In this document: in pieces, positions 1 through 9,853 of the stretch
Numbering within the stretch: the first letter of the stretch is position 1
Layout: each line of letters begins with the position of its first letter
NCBI GenBank assembly: GCA_002375495.1
Contig: DFLU01000005.1
Location: 275,594 to 339,593, forward strand
From: Flavobacteriaceae bacterium UBA3611
GTDB lineage: Bacteria > Bacteroidota > Bacteroidia > Flavobacteriales > Flavobacteriaceae
Direction of reading: 5' to 3'
DNA: 64,000 nt
Translations under genes and position numbers: made by a program
The notes under the pieces: generated by a model
The model's database searches: none
What the model was told of the DNA's origin: nothing
The model's input: only the letters and a program-made list of their open reading frames with translations

Positions 1-1107
1 TATTACCTTCTTGCAGGTGAGGCGTCTGGCGATTTGCACGGCGCTAATCTTATGAAAGCAATCTACAAAGAAGACCCCAATGCAAACATTAGGTTTTGGG
101 GAGGCGATCTGATGAAAGAGGTTGGCGGAACCCTGGTAACACATTACAAAGAGCGTGCTTTCATGGGTTTTGCTGAAGTGATAACGAACCTTAGAAAGAT
201 ATTTGGACTGATTTCAGATTGTAAGAAAGACATTGAAGCATTTCAACCCGATGCGCTCGTTTTTATAGACAACTCCGGTTTTAACCTACGTATTGCAAAA
301 TGGGCCAAACCGAAAGGCTATAAAACACACTATTATATCAGTCCGCAAGTTTGGGCCTCAAGAGCCAGCAGAGTAAAAACAATTAAGGCAACCATAGACC
401 ATATGTATGTGGTGTTGCCATTCGTAAAAGATTTCTACAAAAAGTACGAGTATCCCGTGCACTTTGTGGGCCACCCATTAATTGACGCCATTGCCGATAG
501 AACCCAAGTAGACCCCATACAGTTTAAAGCAACACATGGTTTAGACGAACGCCCTATCATTGCCTTATTGCCCGGCAGCCGAAAACAGGAAATCAATAAA
601 ATGCTGAAGGTGATGTTGAGCGTGGTAAGCGATTTTCCAGCATATCAGTTTGTCATAGCGGGAGCTCCGAGCCAAGAATCCTCCTTCTATGAACCGTTTA
701 TGCAGCATCAAAATGTTCGGCTCATTGCAAATAAAACCTATGATCTTTTAAGTCTGTCTACGGCCGCGTTGGTTACCTCGGGTACTGCCACGCTAGAAAC
801 TGCATTATTTAAAGTACCTCAGGTAGTATGTTACAAAGCCAATGCCCTTTCCTATCAAATTGCGAAACGCATCATCACCCTAAAATTTATTTCTTTGGTG
901 AATTTGGTACTCAACAAGGAAGTTGTTAAAGAGTTGATTCAGAATGAACTTCACAAAAAAAATCTAAAAAAAGAATTGACGGCTATTTTAGACGAATACA
1001 AGCGTGCTACGTTGTTTTTAGAGTATTACGATCTTGAGCAAAAATTAGGAGGAAAAGGAGCCAGTGAGAAAACGGCAAAATTGATTATTGAAAGTTTAAA
1101 ACAATAA
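1..1107 (+). CDS. lpxB: Lipid-A-disaccharide synthase, 5'-truncated by the window edge
   Basis: The enzyme condenses UDP-2,3-diacylglucosamine with lipid X to make the lipid A disaccharide at the inner face of the cytoplasmic membrane. The frame is open from base 1 and begins with LLAGEASGD, the N-terminal LpxB signature, so only a few codons are missing. A TTG at 34 is internal, not the start. LPGSRKQEI near residue 180-188 and SGTATLE about 75 residues later are family motifs of this GT-B enzyme. It ends at TAA 1105-1107. The downstream order NlpC/P60 then comEC on the same strand is, from memory, common in flavobacteria. The assignment is secure; only the N-terminus is unseen. Confidence 0.96.
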   Translation, partial: YYLLAGEASGDLHGANLMKAIYKEDPNANIRFWGGDLMKEVGGTLVTHYKERAFMGFAEVITNLRKIFGLISDCKKDIEAFQPDALVFIDNSGFNLRIAKWAKPKGYKTHYYISPQVWASRASRVKTIKATIDHMYVVLPFVKDFYKKYEYPVHFVGHPLIDAIADRTQVDPIQFKATHGLDERPIIALLPGSRKQEINKMLKVMLSVVSDFPAYQFVIAGAPSQESSFYEPFMQHQNVRLIANKTYDLLSLSTAALVTSGTATLETALFKVPQVVCYKANALSYQIAKRIITLKFISLVNLVLNKEVVKELIQNELHKKNLKKELTAILDEYKRATLFLEYYDLEQKLGGKGASEKTAKLIIESLKQ

Positions 1108-1274
1108 CTTATAAATCACTCACCTTAAATTTCTTCAACCATTTGAGGTGGTTTCGCGCAAGAAATCGTTGTTAATTTCGTTTTGATAAGTGTTTTTAGT
1201 TCTTCCAAAAAGTTGCCAAATTGATGCGTATTTTTAAAAAATAACCAAGCTGCCCGCCTTCTCGGGACCTATCG

Positions 1275-1787
1275 ATGAAAAAACTACTACCTATTTTATT
1301 GCTTTCCTTATTTTTAGCTTCCTGCGGAAGTTCAAAAAGAACTACAGATTCACGAATTAAAAAATCACGGACTAGTGTTAGTAATTCAGAAAAAACTGCC
1401 AACGCACAAGCAGATCGTATCGTGGAACACGCCAAGAAATTTCAAGGCACAAAATATAAATTTGGTGGTACTACAAAAAAGGGTATGGACTGCTCTGGCC
1501 TAATTTACACCGCTTTTCTAACCGAAGATATCGCCTTGCCACGTATTTCACGTGATATGGCAAAGCAAGGCAAACGTATTTCGCTCTTAAAAGCCCAGGC
1601 TGGTGATTTAGTGTTCTTTCAAACCAATAAAAGCAGAAAGGTAATCAACCATGTAGGGCTGGTGGTCGAAAATGTTCGTGGTGAGTTAAAATTCATCCAT
1701 TCTACCACTTCGAGGGGGGTAATCATATCCTCAATTCAGGAAAATTACTGGAATTTGGCTTTTGTAGAAGCGCGCCGTATCATCTAA
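1275..1787 (+). CDS. NlpC/P60 family lipoprotein (C40 cysteine peptidase)
   Basis: Predicted cell-wall hydrolase of the NlpC/P60 family, which cleaves the stem peptide of peptidoglycan. The 170-residue protein begins with a lipoprotein signal peptide whose lipobox ends LASC, giving lipidated Cys17, so it should be membrane-anchored. The catalytic domain starts near residue 45. The nucleophile is Cys73 in GMDCSGL, the catalytic His is H126 in NHVGLV, and H142 in FIHST fits the third polar residue. It starts at ATG 1275, about 170 bases after lpxB, and precedes comEC on the same strand. Family identity is firm; the exact bond cleaved is inferred from the family. Confidence 0.92.
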   Translation: MKKLLPILLLSLFLASCGSSKRTTDSRIKKSRTSVSNSEKTANAQADRIVEHAKKFQGTKYKFGGTTKKGMDCSGLIYTAFLTEDIALPRISRDMAKQGKRISLLKAQAGDLVFFQTNKSRKVINHVGLVVENVRGELKFIHSTTSRGVIISSIQENYWNLAFVEARRII

Positions 1788-1845
1788 AATTACTATCTTT
1801 AGTCTAACTCTCCTACCCTAATTGGCCTCGCGCCTTTCTTCTAGG

Positions 1846-3894
1846 ATGAGAGTTCCTTTTATTAATACCACGGTTGTTCTATTTTCAGTATTCCTCACCC
1901 TGGGGATCTGTCTTTCCTATTGGGTACATGAACATATTGCTATCACAATTTCAGCTGAAATTCAACTTGGCTTATTATTTTTTATTGCTTTACTCTTGCT
2001 ATTCGCACATTGGCAGAATAATGCGAGATTGAGCCCCACGTCTCTATTTGGTGTTTTGGTCTGCGTACTTTTCTTCGGAATTGGCTACACCTCGTACTCG
2101 CTTCGATTTCCGAAGTACATAAAACAGCATTATACACATCATACAACGTCCGACAGTGCTTCCTTTCTTCAATTGAAGATTAGAGAAAAACTGAAACCCA
2201 ATACCTATTACCACAATTTTATTGCAAAAGTTGCTGCTGTAGATGGTTCTGAAACAAAGGGGGACCTCCTGCTACATCTAGCAAAAGATTCTCTTGCGCA
2301 ACACTTATTTGTTGACGAAATTCTGTTCGTTCAAAAAATTCCCAAAGCAATTCGGCAGCCATTGAATCCGCACCAATTCAATTATGCGCGATACATGAAA
2401 AATAACGGGGTGTATACTGAAATCACCTCAAAACCCCGTGATATTCTATTTCAGAGAAAAGGAAAAACTACATTGGTTGGTTTTTCAGCTTCCCTGCGTA
2501 ATTTCTTTATTTCAAAACTAAAAAAAAGTTCGCTGGAGAAGGATCAGCTTAGCATAGTACAGGCATTAGTATTGGGCCAACGTCGTGATATTAGCAAAGA
2601 ACTCTACAATGCGTATGCTGCGGCTGGCGCCATCCATATCTTGGCAGTATCTGGTCTGCACGTAGGTATCTTATATTTTATTTTTATGTGGCTCTTCCGG
2701 CCGCTTTCCTATTTCAAACATGGAAATACCATTAGAAGTGTTATAATTGTGGTGCTTCTCTGGGCGTTTGCCATGTTGGCCGGTCTCTCACCATCGGTCG
2801 TACGGGCCGTGACCATGTTTTCTTTTTTTACGCTCGCCAGCTCACTAAACAGGCCCACCAATAGTTTTAACACGCTCTTTCTCTCCTATTTGCTGTTATT
2901 GTTACTCGTGCCCCATTGGTTATTTCAGGTGGGTTTTCAATTAAGTTACCTCGCTGTGTTCTTTATTCTTTGGCTACAACCAAAACTTTACAACCTCTAT
3001 ACACCTAAATTCTATATCGATAAAATGCTGTGGGGCATCACTACGGTCACCATTGCAGCACAGGTTGGTATCGTTCCATTAAGTCTCTATTATTTTCATC
3101 AGTTTCCTGGGCTTTTCTTTATCACAAACCTAGTTATTTTGCCTGTGCTGGGGCTCTTACTTGCCGGCGGACTCCTACTGGTCATAATGGCAGCTTTCAA
3201 TGTGGCTCCTGACGTTTATGTTGAAGGGTATAATTTCGTATTGAAACTCTTAAATGAATTTATTGTTTGGGTGGCCACACAAGATTCCTTTTTGTTTGCA
3301 GACATCCCATTTTCCGAAGTAAAAGTGCTAGCTAGCTATTTGGTGATTGTTAGCTTAGGTCTGCTATGGAAGAATTATAATGCCAAAACATTTCTGTTCT
3401 GCCTATCTACTATTACAATTTTCTGCGGAAGCGTTCTATGGGACAAAAAAAGGAACAACTATCATGAATTGGTAGTTTTTAACCAAAACCGAAAAACCTT
3501 AGTGGCCGTAAAGGAAACTACTGAAATAACCATCATGAGTCCTGACACTACAATACAAAAATCGCATTACCTATTGAAAGGGTATAACACACAAGCAGGA
3601 ATTAAAAATGTACATGGTAGTCGCTTGCCAACCTTTTTTACGTATAAAAATCAACAGATATTGGTGTTAGATAGTTTAGGAGTTTATAGCACAGTTACCA
3701 AACCTGATATCGTATTACTGACCTCCAGCCCGAGAGTGAATTTAGATCGGCTCATCGACAGTTTATCGCCACGTATGATTGTGGCAGACGGGAGTAATTA
3801 TAGAAGTTATGTAGAACGATGGCGACGAAGTTGTTCCATAAAAAAACTCCCTTTTCACCATACGGGTACCAAGGGAGCCTTTACACTTAAATAG
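1846..3894 (+). CDS. comEC: ComEC/Rec2-type DNA uptake channel, without nuclease domain
   Basis: Predicted inner-membrane channel that carries single-stranded DNA into the cytoplasm during transformation. I chose ATG 1846; an in-frame TTG at 1822 would add eight residues. Several hydrophobic segments at the N-terminus are followed by a soluble DUF4131-like part, then the Competence core with the hallmark HILAVSGLHVGIL and about eight further membrane segments. The last 130 residues are soluble and look like a reduced remnant of the C-terminal domain. I find no HxHxDH metal-binding motif, so the beta-lactamase-fold nuclease seen in longer ComEC proteins is absent or degenerate. Length is 682 residues. 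Function in this organism is inferred. Confidence 0.9.
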   Translation: MRVPFINTTVVLFSVFLTLGICLSYWVHEHIAITISAEIQLGLLFFIALLLLFAHWQNNARLSPTSLFGVLVCVLFFGIGYTSYSLRFPKYIKQHYTHHTTSDSASFLQLKIREKLKPNTYYHNFIAKVAAVDGSETKGDLLLHLAKDSLAQHLFVDEILFVQKIPKAIRQPLNPHQFNYARYMKNNGVYTEITSKPRDILFQRKGKTTLVGFSASLRNFFISKLKKSSLEKDQLSIVQALVLGQRRDISKELYNAYAAAGAIHILAVSGLHVGILYFIFMWLFRPLSYFKHGNTIRSVIIVVLLWAFAMLAGLSPSVVRAVTMFSFFTLASSLNRPTNSFNTLFLSYLLLLLLVPHWLFQVGFQLSYLAVFFILWLQPKLYNLYTPKFYIDKMLWGITTVTIAAQVGIVPLSLYYFHQFPGLFFITNLVILPVLGLLLAGGLLLVIMAAFNVAPDVYVEGYNFVLKLLNEFIVWVATQDSFLFADIPFSEVKVLASYLVIVSLGLLWKNYNAKTFLFCLSTITIFCGSVLWDKKRNNYHELVVFNQNRKTLVAVKETTEITIMSPDTTIQKSHYLLKGYNTQAGIKNVHGSRLPTFFTYKNQQILVLDSLGVYSTVTKPDIVLLTSSPRVNLDRLIDSLSPRMIVADGSNYRSYVERWRRSCSIKKLPFHHTGTKGAFTLK

Positions 3895-3918
3895 TCGAAA
3901 CACTTAACTAAAAAACAA

Positions 3919-4455
3919 CTACTTAAAAGTGCCTTTAAAATTTTCCTGATAATCTTGCCAAGCTTCGGCAGTGGTCAGTTTTTTATAATCATCGTTTGCA
4001 ATCATTTTGAGAAAAATCTCTAACTGCTGTGGTGTTTTATAACCAGCGATTGCTTGAATGAGTGTACCGTCCTCTTTAAAAAAAACTAGACTGGGATATC
4101 CCGTAATTTTTAACGCATGGGCAAATAAATGTTGTGAGTTGCGCCCTTTTCGGCCTGGTTGATAATTAGGGTTGGTATAAGTAAAATCTTGATACGTTAA
4201 TTCTTCGTCACCTTCCGCATTAAACTTTACCGCATAGTAATTATCATTTATGAATTTAGCTACTTGAGCATCACTAAACGTATTTCTGTCTAGCAATTTG
4301 CACGGGCCACACCAAGTGGTGTACACATCCATAAATATTTTTTTGGGTTGTTTCTCTTGTGCTGCCAATGCCTCTTCCATACTCATCCAATTAATTTTTT
4401 GGGCGGTCATGGAACCAACAACTAATAGCAAGCCGAGTAGTAACAACTTTTTCAT
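3919..4455 (-). CDS. Secreted thioredoxin-fold protein
   Basis: Predicted periplasmic thiol-disulfide protein of 178 residues. It starts MKKLLLLGLLLVVGSMTAQ, a cleavable signal peptide, so I take ATG 4455 rather than an in-frame start 11 codons upstream. The active site is WCGPC at residues 48-52, in the context of the thioredoxin_7 / DsbD-gamma-like group (FMDVYTTWCGPC). A second landmark is ITGYPSLVFF with the cis-proline. It lies downstream of the POT transporter on the same strand but is separated from it by a strong terminator, so it is probably transcribed on its own. The redox partner is not evident. Confidence 0.85.
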   Translation of the reverse strand: MKKLLLLGLLLVVGSMTAQKINWMSMEEALAAQEKQPKKIFMDVYTTWCGPCKLLDRNTFSDAQVAKFINDNYYAVKFNAEGDEELTYQDFTYTNPNYQPGRKGRNSQHLFAHALKITGYPSLVFFKEDGTLIQAIAGYKTPQQLEIFLKMIANDDYKKLTTAEAWQDYQENFKGTFK

Positions 4456-4512
4456 AGCAATTTTTCTTTTTGTAAACGTTTTCAACATAAAAACAGTTCA
4501 GTTTTATGTAAC

Positions 4513-4542
4513 AAAAAACGTTCCACAAAGGGAACGTTTTTT
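4513..4542 (-). terminator. Intrinsic terminator after the POT transporter gene
   Basis: A perfect 12-bp hairpin with a six-base loop: arms at 4513-4524 and 4531-4542 around ACAAAG. On the minus strand the stem ends in a run of T. It sits 18 bases past the stop codon of the peptide transporter. Confidence 0.85.
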
Positions 4543-4560
4543 ATTCATTAAAATTGTGTA

Positions 4561-6153
4561 TTATTTAATACCGTGCATCATTCGTATCATCGTTTTATTC
4601 AAAATGACTAGAATGATTCCAGCGGCTACAGGGATTAGTGTAAAAATCAAGAAGAAAGTAGTCATCCCATATTCTTCAACAATAGGATCAATGTAACTTC
4701 CTGTTATACCCGCTGCAAGGTTGGCTATGAAATTAGCTACGAACCAAACTCCAAACATCAACCCTACCAACTTAAGAGGTGCCAATTTACTCACATACGA
4801 AAGACCTACCGGAGATACACAAAGTTCTCCAAGTGTATGGAAAAGATACGCTAGAATTAAGAATATCATACTAACGCTTGCCGTTTTAGCTCCCAATGGA
4901 ATTCCCATCGATCCGAATGCCAAAATTCCGAAACCAAGTCCGAGTAAAATCAAACCTATCGCAAACTTTACAGGTCCGCTAGGGTTGTATTTACTCTGCC
5001 AGATTTTAGAAAATAGGGGTGCAAACGCAATAATAAAGAATGAGTTCAGAATACCGAACCACGATGCCGGAACTTCTGCAGCCTCTGCAGTAAACTCACG
5101 ATAAAGCATCCAAAGTACAATAGCCCAGATAATGGCAAAACTGATTCCCAGAAATATATTTGAAAGCGCGTATTTACCAAACGTTTGCTTAAATAACATT
5201 ACCAACACCCATGTAATGATTAGCATTGGTATAATGGTGAGCAGTGTATTGAATACCTTAAAGATCATAGCACCATTATCAACCAGAACCCTGTCTGTAT
5301 AATCTGCAGCAAAGATGGTCATAGAACCCCCTGCTTGTTCAAATGCCCACCAAAAGAAAATCGTAAAGAAGGCAAAAATTCCGATCACAATCAATCTGTC
5401 ACGAGTAACTTTCGATTTCTTAGCATCGTCTGCAACATCTTCAACGGCCTCTTTTGTAGCTTCTAACTTGTTTTCAACCGCATCGTCAAAGTCTTTTGTT
5501 CCCTTCGGTGAAAGACCGATACGACCAAATATTTTTTGGGCAAAATAAAACTGTAGCATTCCGAAGAACATAAAAATACCTGCGAGTCCGAAACCATAAT
5601 GCCATCCAACTTTTTCGCCTATATAACCACATAGTAAAATTCCTAAAAAGGCTCCTGCATTAATACCCATATAGAAAATGGTATATCCAGCATCCTTTTC
5701 CTTGCCCTGTGTTTTGTACAACTGACCAACGATAGAAGAAATATTCGGCTTAAACAATCCGTTACCAATAATCAGCAAACCTAACCCGATATAGAAGAAA
5801 GAGTCTGATGTAATTTCGAGCGCCATAGAAGCGTGCCCAAGGGTCATCAACAACGCGCCAATCACTACTGCCTTTCGGTATCCGGTGACCATGTCTGCGA
5901 TAATTCCACCAAAGATGGGTGTTACATACACCAAGCCCGTATAAATTGCATATAATTGAAGTGCTTCAGCTCTTGCCCAGCCCCAGCCGCCTTCATCGAG
6001 AATAGAGGCAACTAAAAATAGCACGAGTAGTGCGCGCATTCCGTAGTAAGAAAAACGTTCCCACATTTCAGTGAAGAACAGTACAAAAAGTCCCGAAGGA
6101 TGCCCTAGAACGGTTCGCTGGTTGATTTCTGAACCTCCAAATTTAAATTCCAT
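4561..6153 (-). CDS. POT family proton-coupled di/tripeptide transporter
   Basis: Major-facilitator protein of the proton-dependent oligopeptide transporter family, importing di- and tripeptides across the inner membrane. The 530-residue length and about 12-14 hydrophobic segments fit the family. FTEMWERFSYYGMRA near residue 28 is the conserved helix-1 motif containing ExxER, and the FYMGINAGAF stretch near residue 160 is the second family signature. A charged cytoplasmic linker rich in D, E and K lies around residues 225-250. The gene follows the dipeptidyl peptidase IV gene by 15 bases on the same strand, which suggests one transcript coupling dipeptide release with dipeptide uptake. Confidence 0.95.
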   Translation of the reverse strand: MEFKFGGSEINQRTVLGHPSGLFVLFFTEMWERFSYYGMRALLVLFLVASILDEGGWGWARAEALQLYAIYTGLVYVTPIFGGIIADMVTGYRKAVVIGALLMTLGHASMALEITSDSFFYIGLGLLIIGNGLFKPNISSIVGQLYKTQGKEKDAGYTIFYMGINAGAFLGILLCGYIGEKVGWHYGFGLAGIFMFFGMLQFYFAQKIFGRIGLSPKGTKDFDDAVENKLEATKEAVEDVADDAKKSKVTRDRLIVIGIFAFFTIFFWWAFEQAGGSMTIFAADYTDRVLVDNGAMIFKVFNTLLTIIPMLIITWVLVMLFKQTFGKYALSNIFLGISFAIIWAIVLWMLYREFTAEAAEVPASWFGILNSFFIIAFAPLFSKIWQSKYNPSGPVKFAIGLILLGLGFGILAFGSMGIPLGAKTASVSMIFLILAYLFHTLGELCVSPVGLSYVSKLAPLKLVGLMFGVWFVANFIANLAAGITGSYIDPIVEEYGMTTFFLIFTLIPVAAGIILVILNKTMIRMMHGIK

Positions 6154-6168
6154 ATTCGTAAGTGTTAG

Positions 6169-8346
6169 TTATAAGTTGTTTTTAATATAATCTGTCATTA
6201 GTGTATATAAATGTAATCGTGTATTACCGCCGTAAATCCCATGATTTTTATCTGGGTAAATCCGCCAATCAAATTGTTTATTGGCTTGCACCAACGCTTC
6301 AATAAGTCGCATGGTATTTTGCACATGCACATTGTCGTCTGCACTACCGTGTACCAACAGGAATTTTCCTTCTAACTTCTCTACATGGTTAATAGGTGAA
6401 TTGTTATCATACCCGCTCGCGTTCTCCTGCGGGGTCGTCATATACCGTTCTGTATAAATCGTATCATAAAAGCGCCAGCTGGTAACCGGGGCCACTGCAA
6501 TGGCCATAGAAAAAGTGTCTGCACCTTGAAACAAGCAATTGCTAGACATAAAGCCACCATAACTCCAACCCCAAATTCCAACACGTGAACTGTCTATGTA
6601 TGGAAGTGCTCCTAATTGTTGCGCAGCAGCTATCTGATCTTCTACTTCGTATTTTCCCAACTCCTTTTGGGTCATTTTTTTGAAGTCACGACCTTTTAGT
6701 CCGGTACCACGACCGTCTACACAAGCAATGATATAGCCTTCTTGTGCCAACATTTGATGCCAATAGTCGTTTGCACCACCCCAGCTATTTTTTACATTTT
6801 GTGAACCAGGCCCAGAATATTGGTACATAAAGAGCGGATACCTTTTTGACGGATCAAAATCGACTGGTTTAATCATGTACATGTTCAGTTCTTCGCCATT
6901 CACGTTGATAGTACTAAACTCTTTTGGAGATGTTTTATACGCAGCTAACTGATTCTTTAAAGCTTCGTTGTTTTTAATCTCACGAATCAATTTTCCATCT
7001 ATGGCCTTGTGCAAGGTGAACTTATATGGGGTTTCTGTATCGTGGAACGTATTGATGTAATAGGTGAAATCTGAGCTAAATGAAGCACTATTAGTTCCCG
7101 TTTCTGTACTAAGGCGCGCTTTATTTTCACCATTTTTTAGTACCGAATAGACATCGCGGTTAATGCTTCCATTTTCTGTGCTTTGGTAGTAAATACGACC
7201 CGTTTTCTGATCGAAACCATAATAATTGGTCACTTCCCAAGGGCCTTTTGTTACCTGATTGATAAGCTGTCCTGTTTTATCGTAGTGGTAAATATGGTTC
7301 CAGCCGTCCTTTTCGCTGGTCCAGATAAAACTGTTATTGTTTAAAAAAGTAAGGTTATCGGTAATGTCTACGTAGGCATCGTCACGTTCTTTTAGGATGA
7401 GCGACGTGGTATTCTTAGCAGCATCAACAAAAACAAGGTCTACCATGTTCTGCTTACGATTGGTTAACTGCACGCTTAAGATATTTGGATCGTTTGTCCA
7501 TTTAATTCTCGGAATATAATAACTGTTGAAATTTTCTAAATTCACATCAGCGGTAGTGTTCGAGTCTAAATCATATACATGTAGTGAAACTTCCGCATTT
7601 GGGTCACCAGCTTTTGGGTATTTAAACACTTGCTGGCTCGGGTATAGATCTTCCCCAAAAACATCCATAGAGAAACGAGGCACTTCGGTTTCATCAAATC
7701 TGATGTACGCTAGTTTGTCACCATCTTTATTCCAATCGAATGCACGCACAAAGGCAAACTCTTCTTCGTACACCCAATCTGTAATACCGTTTATAATGCT
7801 ATTCTTCTTACCATCGGTAGTAATTTGTTTTTCACCTCCTGTTTCCAAATCTTTTACATACAAATTATTGCAATATCCGTAAGCTACTTTTGAACCATCT
7901 GGACTAAAAGTGGGTTCCTGAATCTGCTTATCTGAAACAAGCGTTAACTTTTTGCTTTTTAAATCGTACACGTAGTACGTCCCGAGTGATGAACGGCGGT
8001 ATATTTGTTTTAACTGGGTTGCCAATAACAATTTCGACTCATCTTCACTCAATTCATAGGAAATGATAAAATTAATTCCCGGCATGTCTTCTGAACTTAC
8101 CAGCGTGCGTACTTTTTTACCGCTTTTATAATCATACACATCTACGGTTGAGGCACTGAGCTGCCTACTGTAATTTAAAACGGCGTATTCTTTTCCGTTG
8201 TTCATAGATCGCAATGCGTCTAGACGTTCGGTTCTAAAAGTTCCACCCCAGATATCTTCTAAGGTGATGTCTTGTTTTTGGGCTGTCGTAACTGTTAAAG
8301 ACAGTACGAACAATACGAGTAGGGAGGTACGAGGAAGGAATTTCAA
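6169..8346 (-). CDS. S9 family peptidase, dipeptidyl peptidase IV type
   Basis: Predicted secreted or periplasmic serine peptidase that removes N-terminal dipeptides. The 725-residue protein has a signal peptide ending near TTAQ, an eight-bladed beta-propeller (DPPIV_N) to about residue 480, and an alpha/beta-hydrolase domain. Ser595 in GWSYGGFM is the nucleophile, the Asp lies in GSADDNVHV, and His702 in DKNHGI completes the triad. FAFVRAFDW with the nearby VYEEEF supplies the double-Glu motif that anchors the substrate amino terminus. The start codon is TTG; no better ATG is available before the signal peptide. The peptide transporter follows by 15 bases. Confidence 0.95.
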   Translation of the reverse strand: MKFLPRTSLLVLFVLSLTVTTAQKQDITLEDIWGGTFRTERLDALRSMNNGKEYAVLNYSRQLSASTVDVYDYKSGKKVRTLVSSEDMPGINFIISYELSEDESKLLLATQLKQIYRRSSLGTYYVYDLKSKKLTLVSDKQIQEPTFSPDGSKVAYGYCNNLYVKDLETGGEKQITTDGKKNSIINGITDWVYEEEFAFVRAFDWNKDGDKLAYIRFDETEVPRFSMDVFGEDLYPSQQVFKYPKAGDPNAEVSLHVYDLDSNTTADVNLENFNSYYIPRIKWTNDPNILSVQLTNRKQNMVDLVFVDAAKNTTSLILKERDDAYVDITDNLTFLNNNSFIWTSEKDGWNHIYHYDKTGQLINQVTKGPWEVTNYYGFDQKTGRIYYQSTENGSINRDVYSVLKNGENKARLSTETGTNSASFSSDFTYYINTFHDTETPYKFTLHKAIDGKLIREIKNNEALKNQLAAYKTSPKEFSTINVNGEELNMYMIKPVDFDPSKRYPLFMYQYSGPGSQNVKNSWGGANDYWHQMLAQEGYIIACVDGRGTGLKGRDFKKMTQKELGKYEVEDQIAAAQQLGALPYIDSSRVGIWGWSYGGFMSSNCLFQGADTFSMAIAVAPVTSWRFYDTIYTERYMTTPQENASGYDNNSPINHVEKLEGKFLLVHGSADDNVHVQNTMRLIEALVQANKQFDWRIYPDKNHGIYGGNTRLHLYTLMTDYIKNNL

Positions 8347-8488
8347 ACTGTTAAAATTTTGTTATGTCAATGTTACTAAAATTTCAGCAACTTTCCATGA
8401 TTTTAATGTAAAAATACGGCATCTTACGCTGCCATAAAGCTGTCTAAAATTCAAGAAAAACGGCTTTAGCACACAATTACAATAGTCT

Positions 8489-8496
8489 TATCTTTG
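8489..8496 (+). promoter_or_regulatory. Bacteroidota -7 element upstream of HMG-CoA reductase
   Basis: TATCTTTG matches the TAnnTTTG -7 consensus exactly and lies 20 bases upstream of ATG 8517. TTTA at 8465-8468, 20 bases further upstream, could serve as a weak -33 element. Confidence 0.6.
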
Positions 8497-8516
8497 TAGC
8501 TTCAACCCTGTACGGC

Positions 8517-9824
8517 ATGACACAACCAATTTCTGGATTTTCTAAAAAGTCGAAAGAAGAAAAAATACAATGGCTCCTCGATACCTACTTCCCAAAGAAC
8601 AAGGAAGCAAAACAAGTCATAGAGCAATATTGGAACAGCGACCAAGCCCTGCAACAATTACATGACGATTTTATAGAGAATGCCCTTACCAACTATTACC
8701 TCCCGTTTGGCGTGGCTCCTAATTTTTTAGTGAATGGCAGCCTGTATTCCCTGCCTATGGTGATTGAAGAAAGCTCTGTTGTGGCAGCCGCAAGCAACGC
8801 TGCCAAATTTTGGTTGTCTCGGGGCGGATTCACAACCGAGGTAATTTCAACTACAAAAAACGGACAAATACACATCGATTTCTATGGTGCTTCGGAAACC
8901 TTAGCCGATTTTTTTACTGAGATCAAGCCGAAATTAATAGAAAGCATTGCCAACATCCAAGAAAATATGAAACGCAGGGGCGGCGGTTTGATTGATATCG
9001 AGTTATTGGACGCCTCCCAAACCCTTGAAGGATACTATCAACTACACGCCACATTCGAAACCCTCGATGCCATGGGAGCCAACTTCATCAATAGCTGCTT
9101 AGAGCAAATGGCAGCAACTTTTGAAGCAGAAGCAAACACATCTAAAAAATTCGATACCCATCAACCAAAGGTAGTGATGAGCATTTTATCCAATTACGTC
9201 CCAGAATGTATGGTCAGGGCGTCGGTACAATGCAAAGTAGAAGACTTGGCACAAAATGATATTTCTGGTGAAAACTTTGCCGCAAATTTCGTGCGTGCTA
9301 TAGACATAGCAAAATCTGAAACCCGTCGTGCTGTAACCCACAACAAAGGCATTATGAATGGTATTGATGCTGTGGTACTGGCAACCGGAAACGATTTTAG
9401 GGCTGTAGAAGCCGGAGTGCATGCATACGCTGCCAGAAATGGCTATTACAGCAGCTTGACCCACGCAAAGATAGAAGATGGGGTCTTCAGTTTTTGGATT
9501 GAATTACCATTAGCACTGGGTACGGTGGGCGGACTCACATCCTTACACCCGCTCGTAAAATTTGCCTTGCAGTTGCTACAACAACCTACTGCAAGAGAGT
9601 TAATGGAATTAATTGCCGTTGCAGGGTTGGCCCAGAACTTTGCCGCAGTGAAATCGTTGGTCACGGTAGGCATACAAAAAGGCCATATGAAAATGCACCT
9701 AATGAACATTTTAAACCAATTAGAGGCCACTTCCGAAGAAAAAAAGAAAGCAATTGAGTATTTCACGACTACCGCTGTATCGCACAGTGCAGTGACTAAA
9801 TTCATCACATCTTTACGAAGCTAA
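8517..9824 (+). CDS. mvaA: Hydroxymethylglutaryl-CoA reductase, class II type
   Basis: Reduces HMG-CoA to mevalonate, the committing step of the mevalonate route to isoprenoids; class II enzymes can also run in reverse. The 435-residue protein shows the class II pattern: the DAMGANF motif near residue 185, catalytic Lys in HNKGIMNGID, catalytic Asp in ATGNDFRAVEAG, and the C-terminal His in SHSAVTK. It starts at ATG 8517 behind a good -7 element and is followed 29 bases later by a GHMP kinase on the same strand. Later mevalonate enzymes lie about 43 kb away in this window, so the biosynthetic direction is likely even though the family is often labelled degradative. Confidence 0.95.
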   Translation: MTQPISGFSKKSKEEKIQWLLDTYFPKNKEAKQVIEQYWNSDQALQQLHDDFIENALTNYYLPFGVAPNFLVNGSLYSLPMVIEESSVVAAASNAAKFWLSRGGFTTEVISTTKNGQIHIDFYGASETLADFFTEIKPKLIESIANIQENMKRRGGGLIDIELLDASQTLEGYYQLHATFETLDAMGANFINSCLEQMAATFEAEANTSKKFDTHQPKVVMSILSNYVPECMVRASVQCKVEDLAQNDISGENFAANFVRAIDIAKSETRRAVTHNKGIMNGIDAVVLATGNDFRAVEAGVHAYAARNGYYSSLTHAKIEDGVFSFWIELPLALGTVGGLTSLHPLVKFALQLLQQPTARELMELIAVAGLAQNFAAVKSLVTVGIQKGHMKMHLMNILNQLEATSEEKKKAIEYFTTTAVSHSAVTKFITSLRS

Positions 9825-9853
9825 AATTTTAGAACTTCTCAAATCAAAACCCA

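Noticed and set aside
34..36. TTG as a start for lpxB
   Set aside because: The frame is open from base 1 and already contains the N-terminal LpxB motif before this codon.
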